Shown piece by piece: positions 17,082 through 26,669 of a stretch of DNA of 64,000 bases. Both the position numbers and the translations under genes were made by a program. Under the pieces are notes generated by a model that did not search any database, was not told where the DNA came from, and worked only from the letters and a program-made list of their open reading frames with translations. Within the stretch, counting starts at the first letter, position 1; each line of letters starts with the position of its first letter. The stretch lies in NCBI GenBank assembly GCA_026710545.1, contig JAPOQU010000045.1, positions 59,016-123,015 of the forward strand. The letters run 5' to 3'. The stretch comes from Gammaproteobacteria bacterium. GTDB lineage: Bacteria > Pseudomonadota > Gammaproteobacteria > Eutrophobiales > Eutrophobiaceae.

Positions 17082-18680
17082 TTACACTGCAGTCAGTTGG
17101 TCCAGAAGCGGCCCGGATACGCAAATCACGCCGGGTCTGGGTAGTGCATCGCCGCCGTCGGGCCAGTGGCTGTCCAGCGCATCCGTTGAATCGGAGTTTT
17201 CCCCCGGATGCTGCACCGACAGGAACAGCGTGCGCCCGTCCGGGCTGAATGTGGGGCCGGTCAGCTCGGCCCCCGGCGGGGCATAAGCCACCTGCACGGG
17301 CACGCCTGCATGCATGCCGGACATGGGGATATGGAACAGGCCGTTGCTCGGGAAGGAATCGTAAGGCGGCTCATTTATCTCGTAGGATGCGATATCCGTA
17401 CACATCCACAGGTTCCCGCGCGGGTCGAAGACCAGGTTGTCCGGGCAGGCAAATCCGGTTTCAGGGCCGCCCGCCAGGAACGTGCTTGCTGCGAACTCCT
17501 GTGCGGACGGGTCGCCGTCTTTTTCCACCAGCTTGAGGATGGAACCGAACGGGCGTTCCTTGTGCTTGGTCAGGCTGATGAACACGGCGCCCGTTTGCGG
17601 GTCGATCTCGATATCTTCGGGGCGATCCTGGGGCGTGGCGCCCACCAGCTTTGCCGCCTCGCGGGTGCGGACCAGCAGTTCCGTCTGCGAACCGAAGGCC
17701 TGTTGCAGCCGCGTGTCCCCCGCCACGTCCAGCGGCAGCCAGCGGCCCTGGTCCGTATCCGCCACGTACAAGGCGCCGCGCGCCAGCGAGCCGGGTTCGC
17801 CGCCGACAAACTTGTAGATGTGTTCGTCGGTCTTGTCATCCCCCATGTAGACCACCGCACGGCCGTCACGGGCCAGGGTCACCGTCGCCCCCTCGTGGGC
17901 AAAGCGGCCCAGGGCGGTGAGCTTGTTTGCCGCGCCGGTGAACGGGTCAACTTCCACCACCCAGCCGTAGTGCTCGGGAGGATGGTACAGGTAGCGATCC
18001 CAGCCGATAAGCCTGCTTTTTTCGTGGACGCGTTCGCCCGTATCGAAACTGACGTCGCCGTAGAAGAAATGGAAGTTCTCTTCACAGGTAAGCACGGTCT
18101 GCCAGGGGGTCACGCCGCCGGCGCAGTTGCCGAGGGTGCCGACCGCGGTACGGGACCCTGCAATGGGTTGTTCCGAGATTATCGGTATCCGGGTCGCGCC
18201 GCTGATGCGCCGGTTGAACCGGTCGTTCCGCACCAGGCGCCAGCGCCCACCCTGCCTGCTGATGCGGATGATGCTGCCGCCCACCTCCAGGACTTCCCGT
18301 TCGACATCCTCCCTGGATTTCTCCTCCGGGTCGCCGGGAGAGGCAAAATAGCCGGACAGCACCTCTTCATGGTTCACCCATAACAGGCCGTCATGAGGAT
18401 TACCGTCGATGGGGAAGAAGGCGGTGTAGTCGTTATTGAACCCGAAGCGTTCCCCCTTGCCGTTTATCTGCTCCGGCCAGGAAACCAGCAGGTCGTATCC
18501 CAGTCCGTCGGCCAGGACCACTTCATCGTCCGTGCCCGGCGCAACCGGGGAGATGCCGGCAAGCGCGGCATCGGGATCGGTACCTGAGCAGGACATGACC
18601 GGCAGGGCGACGGCGGTCGCACCCGCGGTCCTGCCCATGAAGCTGAGGAATTCACGCCTGGACCAGTGACTTTTCATCAT
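17082..18680 (-). CDS. phoX: PhoX-type alkaline phosphatase (DUF839)
   Basis: This 532-residue protein matches PhoX, a calcium- and iron-dependent phosphatase exported by the Tat pathway. The signal region is SRREFLSFMGRTAGATA followed by MSCSG, which may act as a lipobox. Metal-site landmarks include LLWVNHEE, GNCAGGVTPW, TCEENFHFFYG and LWMCTDIASYEI with the closing GPTFSPDGRTLFLSVQHPG. It would release phosphate from organic phosphate outside the cytoplasm. Two adjacent ATG codons (18680 and 18677) are preceded by AGAAG; the longer frame upstream lacks a convincing ribosome site. Confidence 0.92.
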   Translation of the reverse strand: MMKSHWSRREFLSFMGRTAGATAVALPVMSCSGTDPDAALAGISPVAPGTDDEVVLADGLGYDLLVSWPEQINGKGERFGFNNDYTAFFPIDGNPHDGLLWVNHEEVLSGYFASPGDPEEKSREDVEREVLEVGGSIIRISRQGGRWRLVRNDRFNRRISGATRIPIISEQPIAGSRTAVGTLGNCAGGVTPWQTVLTCEENFHFFYGDVSFDTGERVHEKSRLIGWDRYLYHPPEHYGWVVEVDPFTGAANKLTALGRFAHEGATVTLARDGRAVVYMGDDKTDEHIYKFVGGEPGSLARGALYVADTDQGRWLPLDVAGDTRLQQAFGSQTELLVRTREAAKLVGATPQDRPEDIEIDPQTGAVFISLTKHKERPFGSILKLVEKDGDPSAQEFAASTFLAGGPETGFACPDNLVFDPRGNLWMCTDIASYEINEPPYDSFPSNGLFHIPMSGMHAGVPVQVAYAPPGAELTGPTFSPDGRTLFLSVQHPGENSDSTDALDSHWPDGGDALPRPGVICVSGPLLDQLTAV

Positions 18681-18807
18681 ACTTCTGTGTTTTACCACAG
18701 AGGACACGGAGTGCACAGAGAATATTTATTAAGGAACCTCTGGAGATTAAGTCTCAGAGCTTCTTTAATATCAACTGTGCCTGCAGCGGTTGCCGGCCGT
18801 GTCCCGG

Positions 18808-19866
18808 TTAACCGGACTGCGTGCGGCGCGCCCTGGAGGCTGCTGCCAGCGAGGCGAGCAAGCCCTCGGAGTCGTCCCAGCCCAGGCAGGCGTCGGTGAT
18901 GCTCTGGCCGTATACCAGTTCCTGTCCGGGCCTGGCGTCCTGGCGGCCCTCCTGCAGGTGGCTTTCGATCATCACGCCGAAAATCCTGCCGTCGCCATCC
19001 TGGACCTGGCTGCAGATGTCGGCGCCTACCTGCAGTTGATTCTTGTGCTGTTTCTGACTGTTGGCGTGGCTGAAATCCACCATGATGCGGGCCGGAAGAC
19101 CGGCGCCGGTCAACTCGGCGGCGGTGGAATCGATGCTCCAGCGGTCAAAGTTGGGGCGTTTCCCGCCGCGCAGTATGACGTGGCAGGCCTTGTTGCCGGT
19201 AGTGATGTAGATCGCCGAGTTCCCCTCCTTGCGCATGGACAGGAAGTTATGGGGAACACTGGCCGCGTGGATGGCATCGACGGCGATCTTCACGGACCCG
19301 TCCGTGCCGTTCTTGAAGCCGACCGGGCACGACAGCCCGGAGGCCAGTTCCCGGTGCACCTGGCTTTCCGTGGTGCGGGCGCCGATGGCGCCCCAGCTCA
19401 CCAGGTCCGTGACGTACTGGGGGGTGATGATGTCAAGGAATTCGGTGCCCGCCGGGACACCCATCTCGTTCAGATCCAGCAACAGGCGGCGCGCCAGGCG
19501 AACCCCCTTGTTGATGTGGAAACTGTCGTCCAGGTCGGGGTCGTTGATCAGCCCCTTCCAGCCTACGGTGGTCCTGGGTTTCTCGAAATACACCCGCATG
19601 ACGATCAGCAGGTCATCCCGGAACTTGTCAATCAGCGGCTTGAGGCGTCCGGCGTACTCCCGCGCCGCGTCGACGTCGTGTATGGAACAGGGACCTGCCA
19701 CCACCATCAGGCGGTCATCGGACCCGTCCAGCAGGTTGCCGATCGCCTGCCTGGTGTGCCAGGTAGTCTCGGCCGCGGCCTCGGTTATCGGGATCTCCTC
19801 GCAGATCTCGGTCGGCGGGGGGACGGCCTTGATGGAGGCAATGCGTAAATCGTCGGTTGCGCGCAT
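18808..19866 (-). CDS. 3-deoxy-7-phosphoheptulonate synthase (class I), copy 2
   Basis: This 352-residue class I DAHP synthase is a paralogue of the copy at 14258. It shares VVAGPCSIHDVDAAREYAG, RVYFEKPRTTVGWKGLINDP and TTESQVHRELASGLSCPVGF. Divergence between the copies suggests different feedback inhibitors. The ATG at 19866 was preferred to a GTG one codon upstream. It is six bases downstream of the HIT-domain gene, and the pair probably forms an operon. Confidence 0.95.
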   Translation of the reverse strand: MRATDDLRIASIKAVPPPTEICEEIPITEAAAETTWHTRQAIGNLLDGSDDRLMVVAGPCSIHDVDAAREYAGRLKPLIDKFRDDLLIVMRVYFEKPRTTVGWKGLINDPDLDDSFHINKGVRLARRLLLDLNEMGVPAGTEFLDIITPQYVTDLVSWGAIGARTTESQVHRELASGLSCPVGFKNGTDGSVKIAVDAIHAASVPHNFLSMRKEGNSAIYITTGNKACHVILRGGKRPNFDRWSIDSTAAELTGAGLPARIMVDFSHANSQKQHKNQLQVGADICSQVQDGDGRIFGVMIESHLQEGRQDARPGQELVYGQSITDACLGWDDSEGLLASLAAASRARRTQSG

Positions 19867-19872
19867 CACGGA

Positions 19873-20331
<459 letters not shown>

Positions 20332-20338
20332 TTATTCT

Positions 20339-20791
20339 ATGGAACATTGTGAGCACCACCCGGTGAAGACAGACACCGCCTCAACGGCCGCAACGGTCAC
20401 GCTGCATTGCCTGGCAGGCTGCTCCATCGGCGAGTTCACCGGCCTGGCCATCGGCGTGGAGTTCGGCCTGTCGGTGGCCGCCACCGTGACCCTGGCGACG
20501 GTGCTGGCGTTCATCACGGGTTTTGCATTGACCCTGTATCCCCTGGTTTACCGCAGGGGCATGACAGTGGCGCTGGCGTTCCAGACCGTATGGATCGGGG
20601 AAGTGATCTCGATCGGCGTGATGGAAATCGCCATGAACGTCACCGACTACCTGGTCGGCGGCATGTCCGCCACCTCGATGTTCGATGCAATTTTCTGGAT
20701 CGGTTTCGCTGCGGCCCTGGTAGCCGGGTATGTGTTTGCCTACCCCGTCAACTATTACATGGTGAAGCGCAACATGCCGCGTTGCCATTAA
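20339..20791 (+). CDS. DUF4396 membrane protein
   Basis: This 150-residue membrane protein has the DUF4396 signature TLHCLAGCSIGEFTGLAIG near the N-terminus and about four hydrophobic segments. The N-terminal HCEHH cluster and the HC.AGC motif could bind a metal, but that is inference. The family function is unknown. The ATG at 20339 has GAGG eleven bases upstream; pdxH begins 15 bases after its stop, so both genes are probably on one transcript. The REP-like palindrome just upstream could affect expression. Confidence 0.85.
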   Translation: MEHCEHHPVKTDTASTAATVTLHCLAGCSIGEFTGLAIGVEFGLSVAATVTLATVLAFITGFALTLYPLVYRRGMTVALAFQTVWIGEVISIGVMEIAMNVTDYLVGGMSATSMFDAIFWIGFAAALVAGYVFAYPVNYYMVKRNMPRCH

Positions 20792-20806
20792 CCTGCCGAT
20801 AAATCC

Positions 20807-21448
20807 ATGGGCAGTGACTTTTCGGACCTGCGGCAGGAATACCGCCACGTACCGCTGCTCGAGCAGGAGGCGCATGCAGATCCGGTAGAACAGTTCAAGG
20901 ACTGGTTCGGGCAGGCCGTGGATTATGGCGTGCCGCTGCCCAATGCCATGGCGCTGGCGACGGTGGCAAAGGACGGCAAGCCGACGCTCAGGTTCGTCCT
21001 GTTAAAGGATGTCAGTGACCGGGGATTTTCCTTCTACACCCACTCCGTCAGCGTGAAAGGCAGGCAAATCGCGGACAACCCGGACGTGGCCCTGGTGTTT
21101 TACTGGACGCAGATGCACAGGCAGGTACGCATTGAAGGCAGGGCATACCTGTTTGCCGGCGAGGAGGCGGACGCCTACTTCGACACCCGGCCTTACGACA
21201 GCCGGGTCGCGGTCTGGGTGGCAGACCAGAGCGTTGAGGTCGACAGCCGGGAGTATCTCGAGGACAGGCTGGCCGGGCTTACCGAACAGTATGCGGGCGA
21301 CCCGGTGCCCCGTCCCGCCACCTGGGTCGGTTACCGCGTCGTGCCGGACAGCGTGGAATTCTGGCAGGGCAGGGAAAGCCGGTTACACGACCGGCTGCTG
21401 TATACCCGGGAAGACGGCGGCTGGAAGATCGCCAGGCTGGCGCCCTGA
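20807..21448 (+). CDS. pdxH: Pyridoxine/pyridoxamine 5'-phosphate oxidase
   Basis: PdxH is the FMN-dependent oxidase that makes pyridoxal 5'-phosphate. The 213-residue protein shows the family features ALATVAKDGKPTLRFVLLKD, GFSFYTHSVSVKGRQI, PDVALVFYWTQMHRQVRIEG in two adjacent segments, and the C-terminal signature EFWQGRESRLHDRLLYTRED with conserved arginines. Normal length, cytoplasmic. It follows DUF4396 closely and converges with the phoD remnant 15 bases downstream. Confidence 0.96.
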   Translation: MGSDFSDLRQEYRHVPLLEQEAHADPVEQFKDWFGQAVDYGVPLPNAMALATVAKDGKPTLRFVLLKDVSDRGFSFYTHSVSVKGRQIADNPDVALVFYWTQMHRQVRIEGRAYLFAGEEADAYFDTRPYDSRVAVWVADQSVEVDSREYLEDRLAGLTEQYAGDPVPRPATWVGYRVVPDSVEFWQGRESRLHDRLLYTREDGGWKIARLAP

Positions 21449-21463
21449 AGCGCGTACGTCTAC

Positions 21464-23540
21464 TCAGACTTCATCCGCACCAAAGGGAAAAGCAGGCGGG
21501 CCGGTAAAGTCCGGGCCTGACAAACGGGGTTCCTCGCCTGCTTCCCATAGCGGCAGTCTGAAGAACGCCCGGTAAGCGGCGGCGGGGGCCTGCTCGAAAG
21601 GGACGGTCACATCGCCCATGGCCACCATCTCCACCTTGACTTCAGCAGCGCCGAACCTGGCGATGGTATAGCCCCGGGCGGTGCTGTCCACGTAGCGGAT
21701 ATCCGTTCCCCGTGTACGCGGCAACGCCTGTGCGCCGTGGACCTGGTATGCCAGCGCCGCGGCAACGCCATCCTGCAGGGTCAGGTTCCATACCGGTATT
21801 TCCTCGCCGTTCTCCAGCCTGTACACCAGGGGCGCGAACTCATCATTGTTCCGCCCCGAGACAAACGCGTCCTCGTACATCGACTCCGCACTGATGCAGG
21901 TGGTAACGAACTCCGCGCAAACCGCCGTAGCGCCCGGGTCATCACGATGCGCCCTGAGAAGTCCTGCAGCATGGAGGTGATGGTCGCCGCTCAGGGACAC
22001 GACCCCCGTTATCCCTGCACTGCCTATGAACTCGAGCAGGCCGCGCAACTCGTGGGGGTAACCGTTCCATGAATCGATGGTGAACAGGCTGTCTTCATGA
22101 CCGGGAGACGGCAGCTTGGACAGGTCGATGTGAAACGGCAGCGCTGGCATGGCGTTGCCCCAAACTCTCATGATCAGATCTCTGCACACCCCGACAGCAT
22201 GTAACTCAGCTTGCTGGGGACAGAATTAATTCTGTCCCCGAATTTACACAGCAAACCTTCCAGGTGGCCCCGGACTCCTTCAGTTGGTCCAGGAACCACG
22301 CCTTCTGCGCCTCACCCAGTATCGTGCCGGCAGGCCGCCGTAGCGCCGGGTTAGGCATGGCGCCGTCGCCATAGGGGAGGAATTCAGGCGGGTTGCCGTC
22401 CCGGTACTCACGCCCGCCGTCGGCAATCTCAACCAGCTTCACCGTGTTCATCGGCAGCCCCAGTTGCTTATGGAGGCCCGCAGGAAGACAGTGGGGGGAG
22501 CGGTAGCTGCGGTTGTCGGTGATGACGGCGTCCAGCAGCTTGCCCCAGCGCAGGCGCCGGTAGATGCACAGGGAATCGACCGCCGCGTTGTTGTCCTCCT
22601 CCTCCTCGCTACCGCCAAGGTCTGCTGCAACAAAGTCGTGGGCAGGCCCGCCGCTGCGTGCGTCGCTGAGCACCATGGGTATGAATTCGAACCAGGCCTG
22701 GTTCGCATTCAACTTGCGCTGCGGGTCGGGACGGTTTTCACCGCCATAGGTGCTGTAGGACTGGTAGCCGTTGTTGCTGAACTCGTGGTCGTCCCAGGTG
22801 CAGACGAACGGCCAGCGCGCCCGTGCGGCCTGCAGGTGCGGGTCGTTCAGGTAGGTCTTGTACAGGTGCCGGTAATCCGCCAGGGAAACCGCGTAATCGT
22901 TGCTGTCGTCGTTGGCGCCGTCGGGGAACGGGGGCGGCAACCGCGGCTGGTCGCCGCCGCGATAACGTTTCGGGAAGACACGTTCGTAGATGAAATCACC
23001 GGTGTGCAAGACGAAATCTATCTGTTCGCCGGCGGGAGCGGCCATATCGTCAGCCAGCATACGAGCCCAGGAACCGTAAAACCCGCTTTCGTAGTTCTGG
23101 CAGGCGGCGAGCGCCACCGTGACCGGCGCCGCGGAATCGGGATGGGGCGCAGTCCGGGTCCTGCCGGTGACCGAGCGGCTGCCGTCTTCACCCAGGAAGC
23201 GGTAATAGTAGGTCCGGGCGGGTTCAAGCTTATCGACGAACACACGCAGGGTGTAGTCACTGGTCTTGTCCGTACTGAGCGGGGCCTGCAGCACCAGGCC
23301 GGTAAAGTCCGGGTCCTGCGCGACCTGCAGGGACAGCGCAACGGTATCGGCGGGACTCTCCGGTTCGGCGCGGGTCCACAGCATCACGGCGTCAGGCTGG
23401 GGATCTCCCGAAGCAACACCCTGGGGAAAGCGCAGGCGTTGCGGGTTACCCGTCAGCTTGACGGCGGCCCGTACACCGGCGCTGAGCAGGAAAGTGCCGG
23501 ATGAGAGTAAGCCCAGCAGTTGGCGGCGGTTCAGGAGCAT
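21464..23540 (-). pseudogene. phoD: PhoD-family alkaline phosphatase, interrupted by a 91-bp insertion
   Basis: Two frames together encode one PhoD-type metallophosphatase. The upstream part (22206-23540) has a signal region (RRQLLGLLSSGTFLLSAG), the PhoD_N domain (RFPQGVASGDPQPDAVMLWTR in two segments) and the metal motifs HTGDFIYE and CTWDDHEFSNN. It runs to TWKV and then into insertion-derived codons and a stop. The downstream part (to 21464) resumes with RVWGNAMP and carries SLSGDHHLHA. Joining TWKV to WGNA restores the normal family sequence. The insertion is 91 bases, so it also shifts the frame. The second half may still be translated from an internal start, but a functional enzyme is unlikely. 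Confidence 0.93.
22161..22251 (-). mobile_element. REP-like insertion with 5-bp flanking repeat inside phoD
   Basis: Relative to an intact PhoD reading frame, 91 bases are extra. The 5-base sequence GTTTG (minus strand) occurs immediately before and at the end of the insert, as expected of a target duplication. The insert contains a perfect 24-base palindrome at 22216-22239 with arms GGGGACAGAATT and AATTCTGTCCCC. The element is too small to encode a transposase, so it must be mobilised in trans, plausibly by a RAYT enzyme. Confidence 0.82.
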
Positions 23541-23627
23541 ATTCCCTCTCAGGGATGCATGGTTTGCGACTATTTATCTTACTGCTATCCGGGGGTGGTG
23601 TCGATGTGGAAAGACCTGGTTGACTTT

Positions 23628-23661
23628 ACCCAATGTGGGTTGTATCATACCCGATATGGGT
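23628..23661 (+). promoter_or_regulatory. Two palindromic operator-like sites at the nucleotidyltransferase start
   Basis: ACCCAATGTGGGT (23628-23640) and ACCCGATATGGGT (23649-23661) are imperfect palindromes with the same ACCC/GGGT ends. Their centres are 21 bases apart, two helical turns. The second contains the ATG of the downstream gene, whose product has an N-terminal winged-helix domain, so autorepression is likely. Confidence 0.6.
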
Positions 23662-24279
23662 AAAGAAACGCCTCCACTTAAACCGTCCACAAGCGGATTG
23701 GCCGACGCGCTGTTTTCCACGACACGGCAAAAGGTGCTGGCCTATCTTTTCGGCCACCCTGACCGCAGCTTTTATGCCTCCGAGATGATCGCACTCGCCG
23801 GCAGTGGTTCCGGTGCGGTACAGCGGGAATTGTCGCGCCTTGCACAATGCGGCCTGGCAACAATGAACCGTATCGGCAAACAGACACACTACCAGGCCAA
23901 CACCGAATCGCCCATCTTCGAGGAACTGTGCAGCATCGTGGGCAAAACCGTGGGGCTGGCCGGACCGATTCACAACGCGCTGGCGCCACTTCAGGATGAT
24001 ATCAGCGCCGCGTTCATCTACGGCTCGGTCGCCAAACACACGGACCACGCCGGCAGTGATGTTGACGTGATGATTATCAGCGAAACACTGACCTATGCAG
24101 ACACCTATTCAGCCCTTGAAGCCGCGACCTCCCGCATTCTGCGAACTGTAAACCCGAGCCTTTATTCGCATGGGGAGTTCAACCGGCTGCTACAAAATGA
24201 CAACGCGTTCATCAAGCGGGTCATGGAGCAGCCAAAGCTGTGGATTATAGGATCTGAGGATGACCTCCCCGCTGGATAA
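23656..24279 (+). CDS. Winged-helix nucleotidyltransferase (MNT-like antitoxin)
   Basis: This 207-residue protein has two parts. Residues about 15-80 form a winged helix-turn-helix (TTRQKVLAYLFGHPDRSFYA, then GAVQRELSRLAQCGLATMNR). Residues about 115-190 form a minimal nucleotidyltransferase domain with G123-S124 and S134-D135-V-D137. In MNT/HEPN systems such proteins add AMP to, and so neutralise, a HEPN ribonuclease partner, and the HTH may repress the promoter. The ATG at 23656 lies in the second of two palindromic sites. A short HEPN-like reading frame overlaps the 3' end but has lost its middle, so this may be an antitoxin without a working toxin. Confidence 0.85.
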   Translation: MGKETPPLKPSTSGLADALFSTTRQKVLAYLFGHPDRSFYASEMIALAGSGSGAVQRELSRLAQCGLATMNRIGKQTHYQANTESPIFEELCSIVGKTVGLAGPIHNALAPLQDDISAAFIYGSVAKHTDHAGSDVDVMIISETLTYADTYSALEAATSRILRTVNPSLYSHGEFNRLLQNDNAFIKRVMEQPKLWIIGSEDDLPAG

Positions 24280-24403
24280 TTGCCATAATCTGCGTAATAA
24301 GAATGTATATCATGGTGTCGTCAACATAGATGAGCGGTTGGTCGAAGACCTCATTGAAACCTGGCTGAAGGTAGCGGGTAAAATTTCTGCATTGACCCTG
24401 TAG
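24260..24403 (+). pseudogene. HEPN-domain toxin with internal deletion
   Basis: A 47-codon frame begins at an ATG overlapping the end of the nucleotidyltransferase gene by 20 bases. The first residues (MTSPLDN) look like the normal start of the HEPN partner of this nucleotidyltransferase family. The rest (CHNLRNKNVYHG, then DERLVEDLIETWLKVAGKI) looks like its C-terminal third, including the R-x5-H ribonuclease motif RNKNVYH. About 80-100 residues that should lie between are missing. This reading comes from remembered family structure, not from a search. A functional short protein cannot be excluded. Confidence 0.55.
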
Positions 24404-24785
24404 CTTGCACACGAACTCGTCGGAGCGTCTTTGGAAATCTCCAGTTTAGAGTGGTCTAGTTTGGTGGGGGGAGGTTAGGATTATCCTACAGGCGTAATTA
24501 AACCATCCAATGATGCTAAAATGTTCGAAGGAAAGTCTCATAGCTTGAATTTTCCAGGTTGAGTATTAGTAAATTCGCAAAACTGCCTGCTTGCTCTATG
24601 CTAAACTTGCGACGATGAATTCTGCCTTATTAATCTACGCTGTTATAAATTTTGATGTTATGGCGTTTTTGAACTGGAAAACTTCGTGACAGAACACCAA
24701 GGATAATGTGATGCGTTCATGCTTGGTAGAAAAATCTGGTTATAGGTCTTGAAATTCAATCTACATAAGCCCAATAATCTCAACC
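24404..24785. other. Gene-free AT-rich interval
   Basis: This 382-base stretch is AT-richer than the flanking core genes and carries no convincing reading frame or RNA gene. It marks the left edge of the accessory segment. A promoter for the TIGR04255 gene must lie in or near its right end, but I see no clear -35/-10 pair. Confidence 0.5.
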
Positions 24786-25601
24786 ATGTCCGAATTTAAA
24801 CCTGTCCATAACGCTCACGCTATTGAGCGCGTCTCCACAGGGATTCAATTTGCACAACCACTTAATGAGACCGACTTCAAGGAAATCAGGGAACTGGCAT
24901 CAACTTTCATAGATGACTTGCCCAGACAGGTTGAAATTCAGGCTATGATGTTAGCTATTGGTCCGCCAGGCGGCTCACCTGAACCTCCGTTTCCTGGAGG
25001 ATTCTTACTTCAAAATATGGAAAGAGATGGTTCAGTTTCTTCAGAACTTCGTATTGAAACTTCATCAATTACGTACAGAACGGATACTTATACTCGTTGG
25101 CATGATGTGTGGTCAAAAGCAAAGAAATATTTTGATATTTTGATCCCTAAATTTCTGAGTTATTCAGAAATTGTTAGCATAAACCTCACATACGTTGATA
25201 AATTTGTATGGGATGGGGAAATATCCGAGTGTCAACCGAACTTGCTGCTAAGGAATAATTCTGAATATATCTGTTCACACGTCTATGATTCCGGCGAATT
25301 GTGGCACACACACACCGGAAAATTTCTAAGAGTTGAGGACAAATTTAAAAGACTGCTTAATCTTAATATTGATTGTTTGGATGAGAAAGAAGCATCTGGA
25401 AATGATAAACGTGTTGTAAAAATATTAACCGTTATAACTGATAACTTAAATCAACATGGTTATAAAGCCGTTGATATAAAGTCTGATGCAGTGGTAAATT
25501 TTGTCGACGAACACATGCATAAGTTGCACACATTTAGTAAGAATACGTTTAGTAATATAATTTGTGATGATATGTGTAAAAGGATTGGGTTATTTGAATG
25601 A
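24786..25601 (+). CDS. TIGR04255 family protein
   Basis: This 271-residue protein fits the sporadically distributed TIGR04255 family: an early segment (HAIERVSTGIQFAQPL), a central beta-rich region (SSITYRTDTYTRWHDVW) and the motif INLTYVDKF in the middle. Function is unknown. It is probably cytoplasmic, with no signal peptide or membrane segment. The stop overlaps the next start (ATGA), which indicates tight translational coupling with the 192-residue partner. Low GC relative to core genes and a patchy family distribution suggest horizontal acquisition. Its position in a mobile defence-rich segment makes a role in phage or plasmid conflict plausible, but that is inference. Confidence 0.72.
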   Translation: MSEFKPVHNAHAIERVSTGIQFAQPLNETDFKEIRELASTFIDDLPRQVEIQAMMLAIGPPGGSPEPPFPGGFLLQNMERDGSVSSELRIETSSITYRTDTYTRWHDVWSKAKKYFDILIPKFLSYSEIVSINLTYVDKFVWDGEISECQPNLLLRNNSEYICSHVYDSGELWHTHTGKFLRVEDKFKRLLNLNIDCLDEKEASGNDKRVVKILTVITDNLNQHGYKAVDIKSDAVVNFVDEHMHKLHTFSKNTFSNIICDDMCKRIGLFE

Positions 25602-26176
25602 CTAGTCATACAGCAACTGCTGAAAATTACATTTTAGGACATCTAAAAACTGAACAGATTTTAGACCAGTTCAAATATATACCTCGGATTGCCGATAGCA
25701 CATTATCAGATTTGTTTTACAAGCGGCATTCTGAGCTAATAAAAGAGGATGGTAATCGTTCAAAATCTTCGGAAGCAATCAACCTGGAGTTTTACGATGA
25801 GTTTATACAGATTGCTGAATTTACGAGGTCTACAACGACCCGAGAACAGTTGATGGGAGAAATAAGGTCCTGGGCTTTATTGGAGGCCGATTGGGATGGT
25901 GAAGGCGCTGCAGTACCAATTGCTAGATGCATTAAAAATGCTGTATCTTTCATCAGGCTATTGCCTGATAATATTTCTCTTCCAGAACCAATGCTACATG
26001 CATCTGGGAATACCGGTTTATTTTGGGGAGACGGTGGAATGTATGCCGATATCGAGTTTCTGCACAATGATAGGATAGCCTATTACATTGAACAAAACGG
26101 AGACAAACATAAGGGTGCCATTAACTTCGATTCAGAAAGTCTACCGCCTGTGTTCTCAGTTCTTCTCAGAGGGTAA
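25598..26176 (+). CDS. Uncharacterised partner of the TIGR04255 protein (WDG motif)
   Basis: This 192-residue protein has an N-terminal helical part and a C-terminal domain with SWALLEADWDGEGAAVP, then AVSFIRLLP, and a beta-hairpin region ending in DIEFLHNDRIAYYIEQNGDK. The W-D-G-x-G-A motif followed by a helix and a sheet recurs in small proteins I have seen next to TIGR04255 genes. I do not know a function. It overlaps the upstream gene by four bases. Codon use and AT content match its partner, so the two probably moved together. Confidence 0.7.
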   Translation: MTSHTATAENYILGHLKTEQILDQFKYIPRIADSTLSDLFYKRHSELIKEDGNRSKSSEAINLEFYDEFIQIAEFTRSTTTREQLMGEIRSWALLEADWDGEGAAVPIARCIKNAVSFIRLLPDNISLPEPMLHASGNTGLFWGDGGMYADIEFLHNDRIAYYIEQNGDKHKGAINFDSESLPPVFSVLLRG

Positions 26177-26318
26177 AAAACTAATAATAAGTCTGCTTCC
26201 TTGTCGAATAGATTGCTGCAAAATTAATTACGACAGCAGTGGGAGTAGCAAGCGAGTCAGCATAATAAATAATGCTGCGCCAGACTGTGTTTGTGAAAAA
26301 CACAGTATGAGTTATGAC

Positions 26319-26669
26319 TCACCACATCCGATATCCGGCAAATTTACCGTATTGAGTGAATTTGAGATCCGGGATATGTATTTGAGCCATGTATACATCG
26401 TGTGATTTTGCTCCACCAGCGCCGGAAATAGTCATTTTATCTACGATTGGCAGCTCAAGATTTTGCGCAAATGAAATATCGATGCAACTTTCAGTCGCGT
26501 CTGTATCAACTAAGGCTACAGCATATTCATCTTGCTCTGGGAGAGCACCAGCCGAATCACCGCTTCTAAAATGACCCATAGAAACTCGAATTGATGGGCC
26601 GAGTAGTGTTAGCTGGTTAGGATCGAGCTTCCCATCACTGTTTGGGACACCTGCTTCAATTATGGGCAT
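26319..26669 (-). pseudogene. Retropepsin-like aspartic protease, truncated and with altered active site
   Basis: The 116-residue product begins MPIIEAGVPN and contains ALVDTDATESCID and ISGAGGAKSHDVYMAQIHIP, which identify a bacterial retropepsin-like domain. The usual catalytic triplet D-T-G is D55-T-D57 here. The protein stops after KFAGYRMW, where relatives continue for about 40 residues through an Ala-Leu-Ile-Gly-Arg segment. Both changes suggest an inactive remnant. The gene overlaps its upstream partner by 14 bases, as in intact pairs I recall. The frame is open a little upstream to an alternative start, but family N-termini support 26669. Confidence 0.65.

Noticed and set aside
17208..18383. 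A 391-codon plus-strand frame
   Set aside because: It is antisense to phoX and shows no recognisable domain.
18790..19848. A 352-codon plus-strand frame
   Set aside because: It mirrors the second DAHP synthase; the same shadow appears opposite the first copy.
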